From Acanthornis magna (lineage: Eukaryota > Chordata > Aves > Passeriformes > Acanthizidae): a stretch of 64,000 nucleotides of DNA. Shown here one piece after another: positions 63,540 to 64,000 of this stretch; the stretch's first letter is position 1; the number at the start of each line of letters is the position of its first letter. A program made the position numbers and the translations under genes. The notes beneath the pieces are model-generated. The model was not told where the DNA came from and searched no databases. It saw nothing but the letters and a program-made list of their open reading frames with translations. The stretch is from assembly GCA_036785705.1 (NCBI GenBank), contig JAWUZG010000136.1:2046001-2110000 (forward strand). The letters are read 5' to 3'.

Positions 63540-63960
63540 CTCAAAACCCTTTTAATTAGTTGATGAAGGCCAGCTGACGTAAAGGTCACTTGTGGGACAT
63601 AGCATTAATGTCACTCTCTCCCTTGGAGTGAGTGACAAACAATTATCTCTATGCTAGGATTTAATTGGATTGATATCTAGCGTTTCAGCAGTGGCAGCTG
63701 CCTCCAGGATGAATATTTTTTGATATATGCAATTACATGCCATCATGAGATTGTTGCCGATTAATGTCAGCCCATCAGAACTGTCACCCAGAAAAGGAAA
63801 TAAAGGCAGACGCTACTGCTCAGGCCTGAAAAGATAATGATGACCCTGGAGCCTTCAGTGTGGCTTTCTGATAAAAGCACAGCTTCTCGAACTACCTCAG
63901 GCAATGGATTTAAAGGCAGCCTGTTTTATTGGGTGTCCATTTGTTATATTAGTAATCTCA
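63540..63960. promoter_or_regulatory. Candidate conserved noncoding (enhancer-like) block
   Basis: This part lacks simple repeats and mobile elements. It is dense in factor-type words: CAGCTG E-boxes, TGACGTAA, AGGTCA, CAATTATC, ATTTAATTGGATTGAT, and the ten-base word ATTAATGTCA twice (63604-63613 and 63760-63769). TGACATTAAT, its complement, joins a TALE-type TGACA with a homeodomain TTAAT. The look is that of conserved developmental enhancers, but conservation cannot be seen from one sequence. Confidence 0.25.
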
Positions 63961-64000
63961 GGAGGAAACACCTCAGTCTTTTGGAAAAAGGTGTCGGAGG

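Noticed and set aside
1..64000. tRNA, rRNA, CRISPR array, operon or phage-type features
   Set aside because: No cloverleaf with intact A and B boxes, no evenly spaced repeat-spacer pattern and no co-directional gene run was seen; the sequence is avian nuclear DNA.

Overview
This is vertebrate nuclear DNA, almost certainly from a bird. The best evidence is a set of eleven truncated CR1 LINE fragments on both strands. Those that keep their 3' end stop in the avian CR1 terminal signature (ATTCTATGA-type repeats on the sense strand, AGAATCATAGAAT-type on the antisense). One fragment resembles the 5' end of an avian ERVL-type LTR. The sequence is AT-rich, has no long ORFs and no bacterial-style gene packing. 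Its many G/T-rich and A/C-rich tracts are a pattern I associate with songbirds, but assignment to a passerine is a guess.

I recognise no complete gene. Every open frame is short, and most lack an in-frame ATG, fall inside low-complexity DNA, or have an equally open frame on the opposite strand. The window is best read as an intron or an intergenic gene-poor region.

Layout: 1-8.9 kb is mostly unique AT-rich DNA with one CR1 tail (about 0.2 kb) and a nested inverted repeat (6.1 kb). From 8.9 to 13.9 kb there are four CR1 fragments, including a divergent pair at 13.4-13.9 kb, and a POU-like palindrome at 11.4 kb. From 17.9 to 20.2 kb, slightly GC-richer DNA holds the most exon-like signals in the window, all on the minus strand. 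From 20.2 to 28.3 kb it is unique and AT-rich, with homeodomain-type palindromes and a TATC microsatellite at 26.4 kb. A 370-base G/T-only tract with an internal 76-base duplication lies at 28.3-28.65 kb. From 28.65 to 35.5 kb it is unique. From 35.5 to 46.7 kb there are CR1 fragments, a 36-base pure poly(A) run and three more G/T or A/C tracts. From 46.7 to 64 kb it is mostly unique, with an LTR fragment (49.15 kb), CR1 fragments (51.3 and 53.1 kb), an A-rich tract (62.3 kb) and, at the right edge, a block that reads like a conserved developmental enhancer.

I found no evidence of an undescribed multi-gene system. The items most worth checking are the minus-strand exon candidate at 19125-19343 and the possible conserved noncoding block at 63540-63960.
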